Below, piece by piece: positions 63,982 to 64,000 of a stretch of DNA of 64,000 nucleotides. A program made the translations under genes and the position numbers. The DNA is from Thermomicrobiales bacterium. Lineage in GTDB: Bacteria > Chloroflexota > Chloroflexia > Thermomicrobiales > UBA6265. The notes beneath the pieces were generated by a model. It ran no database searches and was not told where the DNA came from. It saw only the letters and a program-made list of their open reading frames with translations. The stretch's first letter is position 1, and each line of letters begins with the position of its first letter. Where the stretch lies: NCBI GenBank assembly GCA_020432165.1, contig JAGQGU010000004.1, forward strand, positions 99,390 through 163,389. Reading direction: 5' to 3'.

Positions 63982-64000
63982 ACTTTGGTGGTTTTCGGAC

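Overview
The window reads as a dense bacterial chromosome segment of roughly 57% GC (estimated by eye). It holds about 52 protein genes, four tRNAs with encoded CCA ends, one complete insertion sequence and many intrinsic terminators. Gene content suggests a Chloroflexota bacterium, most like the Thermomicrobia: a nosZ-B-D-F-Y-L type nitrous oxide reductase cluster, a COX15-type heme A synthase, split gcvPA, an alkyltransferase-like protein with PAHRV, and many GTG or TTG starts. The lineage is inference from gene content only.

Layout. 1-4245 (minus): a Mur-ligase-fold gene running off the left edge, rdgB, tatD and glmS. 4673-9323 (plus): purB-purC-purS-purQ and an M32 carboxypeptidase, followed by a compact three-way-junction RNA candidate and a terminator. 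9521-14187: DUF1801 protein, beta-hydroxyacid dehydrogenase, pentapeptide-repeat protein, dhaK-dhaL and an AlkA-like glycosylase. 14294-22984 (plus): a sugar-uptake operon (Tat-exported binding protein, two permeases, two GH13 enzymes, an unrecognised protein), then a 31-codon ORF and a phospholipase D-like gene. The end of that gene was replaced by an IS481-type element (22955-24091, 5-bp target duplication) that landed next to the tRNA-Gln promoter.

24139-32849: tRNA-Gln, a palindrome copying the tRNA-Gly anticodon arm, tRNA-Gly, a DegT aminotransferase, an acyltransferase-domain protein, ctaA, a CAT tRNA, rsfS, a small membrane protein, a WecA/MraY-type transferase, glyA, galE and plsY. 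32852-43778 (minus): der, gcvPA, gcvH, gcvT, purF, purL, and a vWA/MoxR ATPase pair. 43853-50582: a secreted HEXXH protein divergent from an S9 peptidase, then GH2, metallophosphoesterase and Ppx/GppA.

50623-57854 (minus): a LEA-like 11-residue repeat protein behind a 20-bp palindrome, then the nos cluster. 58188-64000: tRNA-Arg, hibernation factor hpf, a small helical protein, thiD-thiE, the alkyltransferase-like gene and secA.

Themes: purine synthesis (purB, C, S, Q on plus; purL, F on minus) sits with one-carbon supply (glyA, gcvT, gcvH, gcvPA). The sugar operon couples uptake to intracellular hydrolysis but lacks an ABC ATPase here. The nos genes form a plausible unit for N2O respiration: enzyme, membrane partner, maturation factor, ABC exporter and copper lipoprotein. 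The most unusual signals are the three-way-junction RNA, the tRNA-Gly anticodon-arm palindrome, the IS-rewritten phospholipase D gene beside a tRNA promoter, the palindrome before the LEA-like gene, and the NosL variant in which the expected cysteines are methionines.
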